A stretch of DNA of 64,000 bases from Chlamydiota bacterium (GTDB taxonomy: Bacteria; Chlamydiota; Chlamydiia; Chlamydiales; Rhabdochlamydiaceae). The translations under genes were made by a program, and so were the position numbers. Location of the stretch: the NCBI GenBank assembly GCA_021772335.1, contig JAJFMD010000007.1:425834-489833 (forward strand), given 5' to 3'. Shown here piece after piece: positions 61,608 through 64,000 of the stretch; the first letter of the stretch is position 1; every line of letters starts with the position of its first letter. The notes under the pieces are model-generated. The model made no database searches. It was not told the origin of the DNA and saw only the letters and a list, made by a program, of their open reading frames with translations.

Positions 61608-62774
61608 TCCTTGGAGAGAAAGATCTCCATGCCGTCTTTCTTTTACTTTTAATTGTGTCACAAGTGCAGCCCCATTAGAAGTTCGAACGACTTCATCTTC
61701 AAAACGAATGAGCTGATTTTGTTCAAAAAAGAGATGATGATCCCAACCAACGAGCACTTTAAAATTCAGCTGATCATTTGCCATTGTTTGTTCCCACGCT
61801 AATCCAAGTTGGATATCTGTTGCTGCTTTAGTTGTGTGAAAGCAATCTTTAAGTGGGCTGTGTGCCCGATCGAGCGTTGTAAAAAAAGTGCAGTCTTGCG
61901 AGATTTCTCGTTCATAACAGGGATTTGCGAGTAGCTCGAATTCGCCATAAAATAATGATAAAGCGAGATCGGCATAGATGTGCAATCCTTTATATAAATA
62001 CCAATTGCTATGTAGACCAAACTGCGGACCAATACCATAAAAATCATTATTAAAACGTGTGCTAGCGCTTGCGCGATCTAAAATTGCGACATCGCCATTA
62101 ACCGTTTTAAATGTCCATATATGATTTAAGAGGAGTTCTTGGTCAATGATCACTCCGCGAGGCCCTATATAGGGGCTTAAAGTTAGTTTAGGGCTAACAA
62201 AATACTCACGACCTAATGATACCGCAATATCATCAAATTTTAGATCCCAATGAGCGTTAACTTGCGTTCCTAGTAAAGTTTGATCATTAAAACTTAAAGG
62301 AGCAAATGAGAATACAAGTCGAGACGAATCACAGCTAGATTGAACACCATTTGGATTTTGATTGATCTGAAAACTTTCGAAAGGAGGATTTGCTGCAGAG
62401 CAGCCCGCTGCTGAAGAGCGAAAATGAGTCCAGTATGCAGATAGATCCCATCCGTCATAGGGGATATTGTAACCAGCTAGTAAGCGGAATCCAGGATCGT
62501 ACGTGTAGTCAAATTGATTGACACTGCCATTGAGGTTAAAGCGTATGATGCGATTATTATTTGGCTGTAGGCAAACTAGCGCTCCAAAATGCATGTCATC
62601 TTGCTGCGCTATCCAATAGAGGTAGTCGCCGCGCAAAAAAATACTGTTGTTTTTCTGAATGTGAGGTCTATTAGGAGGATTGATTTGATCAAGCATCAGT
62701 GGATCAGATGCCTCAATCCATCTTACAAAAAAGAGAGCAAGTAAATAGAAAAAAAACAATTTTCGATACGGCAT
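61578..62774 (-). CDS. MOMP-like porin of the Legionella-MOMP type
   Basis: 398 aa with a signal peptide (MPYRKLFFFYLLALFFVRWIEA region) and a beta-barrel. Landmarks shared with its neighbour and with Legionella-type major outer membrane proteins: RGDYLYWIAQQDD at the mature N terminus, SLGREYFVSPKLTLSPYIGPRG in the middle, and a C-terminal GDLSLQGLTVGAQIEF ending in Phe. Such proteins are abundant in the outer membrane of environmental chlamydiae, where they take the role of OmpA. Terminal overlap of 30 bases with sufS. Confidence 0.85.
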   Translation of the reverse strand: MPYRKLFFFYLLALFFVRWIEASDPLMLDQINPPNRPHIQKNNSIFLRGDYLYWIAQQDDMHFGALVCLQPNNNRIIRFNLNGSVNQFDYTYDPGFRLLAGYNIPYDGWDLSAYWTHFRSSAAGCSAANPPFESFQINQNPNGVQSSCDSSRLVFSFAPLSFNDQTLLGTQVNAHWDLKFDDIAVSLGREYFVSPKLTLSPYIGPRGVIIDQELLLNHIWTFKTVNGDVAILDRASASTRFNNDFYGIGPQFGLHSNWYLYKGLHIYADLALSLFYGEFELLANPCYEREISQDCTFFTTLDRAHSPLKDCFHTTKAATDIQLGLAWEQTMANDQLNFKVLVGWDHHLFFEQNQLIRFEDEVVRTSNGAALVTQLKVKERRHGDLSLQGLTVGAQIEF

Positions 62775-62874
62775 AGGCCAGTATCCCTATAGATAATGTT
62801 GTAAATTCTAAGTTAAATTTTAATTTATATTAAATGCAAGAAAAGAACAAGAGGCTGAATTATGAGCTCAAAAT

Positions 62875-62902
62875 AAAAAAGGCCTAGAAAAATCTAGGCC
62901 TT
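62875..62902 (-). terminator. Rho-independent terminator of the Cys-rich porin gene
   Basis: Stem AAGGCCTAGA (62879-62888) and TCTAGGCCTT (62893-62902), loop AAAA. On the minus strand it is followed by a run of T (from 62880 downward), 27 bases after the stop of the porin at 62929. Confidence 0.9.
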
Positions 62903-62928
62903 TGCATATTCAAAGCAACAAAAGTGCT

Positions 62929-64000
62929 TTAGAAATCTAGTCTAGCTGCAACAGTTAGACCTTGAACAGAGAGATCTCCGTTTCTTCTAGTAGCGATATC
63001 AGTTTGAATTGTTCTAAAGTCACCGCTTCCAACAATTGCTCGTTGTGTTGCTGAGAGATTAGGACAAACTTGATTGTTTGCTACAGTAGGAAACAAAGTG
63101 TTTGGGCTCTGCTGTTGGAACAGATTGCTCAACTGATTTTGATTGATGAACAGATGCTGCTCCCAACCAATTGAGATCATTATCCCAGCACGATCGTTTG
63201 CAAATAGTTTTTCCCATTGCAGACCAAGTGCTAGGTCAGTGATTCCCTTACCTGTGTTGAATTTTTCATTCCAATCAATTTTGCCGCAAGAGTTGATTGA
63301 AGGGCAACATGCTCCTGAATCAACAAACAAACCGCTGTTTTCACCGCATAACCAAATATCTGAATCAGCACGAAGATCGTATTGACCCCAGATTAAGTTA
63401 AGACCTGCGTTAGCATATAGAGATAAGCCACTAGCAAGCGTCCATTCAGTATTGAAACCAAAACGTGGTCCAACACCTTGGAAGTCATGACGAAACTTAG
63501 TCTGACTTTGTAAACATCCGCAGAACTCAGCAGTAAGAGGAGTTCCTGCTGCTTGTTCTAAAAGCCATTGTACAGGCCCTTCAAAGCTTTCATTAATCAA
63601 GCTTTCATACTTCACAGTGTACTTTTGGTTAACCCAAGCACCACGAACCCCGAAGAAAGGACGCATTGTCAAGAATCTGCTGACATAAAACTCACGACCG
63701 ATGTCACCATCGAGTAAGTTGAGTCTCAATCTCCAGTCTGCAGTAGCAACTGTAGTGTTTGAGAAATTGTCAGGAATTCTAATTGGCGACAATGATGGAA
63801 CTAAACGTTCTGGACATCCGCAGTTAAAGCAAACACAGCATTCTTCAATGCATGGTTCGCAGCAATCGCAGCACTGAGTGTCGCAGCACTTATTGCAATC
63901 ACCACATGGGTTGCTTCCGCAGCAAGTATTAGTGTTGCAAGAAGTAGTGCAGCATTTGTTGCAGCTACCACATGGGTTGCTTGTGCAGCAAAAACTAGTT
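62929..64000 (-). CDS. MOMP-like porin with cysteine-rich N-terminal repeat, cut by window end
   Basis: 357 codons are visible and the frame is open to the last base, so the start, including any signal peptide, is outside. Residues from about 75 on form a porin paralogous to the neighbour (DIGREYFVSRFLTMRPFFGVRGAW, and GDLSVQGLTVAARLDF at the C terminus). Before it, about 65 residues are extraordinarily rich in cysteine, with a 22-residue repeat starting SNPCGSCNKCC and SNPCGDCNKCC, then CCDCCEPCIEECCVCFNCGC. An internal TTG at 63792 would give a shorter protein but is not a plausible start. The Cys-rich part may crosslink the envelope by disulfides. Confidence 0.88.
   Translation of the reverse strand, partial: TSFCCTSNPCGSCNKCCTTSCNTNTCCGSNPCGDCNKCCDTQCCDCCEPCIEECCVCFNCGCPERLVPSLSPIRIPDNFSNTTVATADWRLRLNLLDGDIGREFYVSRFLTMRPFFGVRGAWVNQKYTVKYESLINESFEGPVQWLLEQAAGTPLTAEFCGCLQSQTKFRHDFQGVGPRFGFNTEWTLASGLSLYANAGLNLIWGQYDLRADSDIWLCGENSGLFVDSGACCPSINSCGKIDWNEKFNTGKGITDLALGLQWEKLFANDRAGIMISIGWEQHLFINQNQLSNLFQQQSPNTLFPTVANNQVCPNLSATQRAIVGSGDFRTIQTDIATRRNGDLSVQGLTVAARLDF
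63880..64000 (-). repeat. 66-bp tandem repeat encoding the Cys-rich motif
   Basis: ACCACATGGGTTGCT occurs at 63901-63915 and again at 63967-63981, 66 bases (22 codons) apart, within longer similar blocks; the block CGCAGCACTTATTGCAATC at 63882-63900 is a diverged copy of CAGCATTTGTTGCAGCT at 63950-63966. The array continues past the window end. Confidence 0.75.

Noticed and set aside
62929..63792. Porin gene starting at the internal TTG at 63792
   Set aside because: The frame continues upstream without stop through a cysteine-rich repeat to the window edge; the TTG lies inside a continuous protein and a porin needs an upstream signal peptide.

Overview
This 64 kb window reads as chromosomal DNA of a bacterium of the phylum Chlamydiae, outside the family Chlamydiaceae (a Parachlamydia-, Waddlia- or Simkania-like environmental chlamydia). 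Three things support this. First, gene order follows Chlamydia: mcsA-mcsB near frr-pyrH-tsf-rpsB-tRNA-Gly-PBP2-sufBCDS, also nth-mnmE-psd, ruvA-ruvC, pepP-mutL, lpdA-lipA, glgC beside a metallophosphoesterase, and UDP-sugar pyrophosphorylase-gpsA. Second, PBP2 has the very long form (1095 aa). Third, the window ends in two porins of the Legionella-MOMP-like type that is expanded in environmental chlamydiae. The DNA is AT-rich and densely packed, with many 1-30 bp gene overlaps and no rRNA, CRISPR array or recognisable insertion sequence. I do not name a genus.

Layout. 0-5.5 kb: end of lpdA, lipA, a HEAT-repeat gene, glgC, a phosphoesterase and an unknown acidic protein. 5.5-7.8 kb: two pseudopilin-like genes plus a membrane protein, probably accessory to type II secretion. 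7.8-15.4 kb, minus strand: a PhoR-like histidine kinase with a degenerate cyclase receptor, pepP, mutL, and an unknown protein with repeated His/Cys motifs. 15.4-23.4 kb: CCA-adding enzyme/poly(A) polymerase, D-Ala-D-Ala dipeptidase, RsbU-type phosphatase, psd, nth, mnmE, ruvA and ruvC. 23.5-28.4 kb: heptosyltransferase, UDP-sugar pyrophosphorylase, gpsA and the NAD(P)HX repair enzyme.

28.4-39.2 kb is an accessory-looking sugar region. It holds a UDP-glucuronate-type epimerase, a Wza/Wzc-like polysaccharide export pair with an outer-membrane protein, two tandem GH1 glycosidases, and a two-SIS-domain protein resembling eukaryotic glucokinase regulatory protein. 39.2-42.8 kb is a run of unknown membrane proteins, some with the bilobed hydrophobic profile of chlamydial inclusion-membrane (Inc) proteins.

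42.8-51.3 kb: pgeF, a CPBP-family protein, mcsA/mcsB (protein-arginine kinase), a FAM173-like methyltransferase, ispD, three tRNAs (Lys, Glu, Gly) and the frr-pyrH-tsf-rpsB translation operon. 51.5-61.6 kb: PBP2, a TyrP-like amino-acid permease, kdsB and the SUF iron-sulfur operon. 61.6-64 kb: two MOMP-like porins on the minus strand; the second has a cysteine-rich N-terminal repeat and runs off the window.

The most notable signals are a short palindrome repeated in intergenic gaps (three good copies, one decayed), a GH1 duplication that carried along the 3' end of its upstream neighbour, the cysteine-rich porin extension, the glucokinase-regulator-like protein, the His/Cys-motif protein, the Inc-like membrane cluster, and the absence of ompA from its usual slot between rpsB and PBP2.
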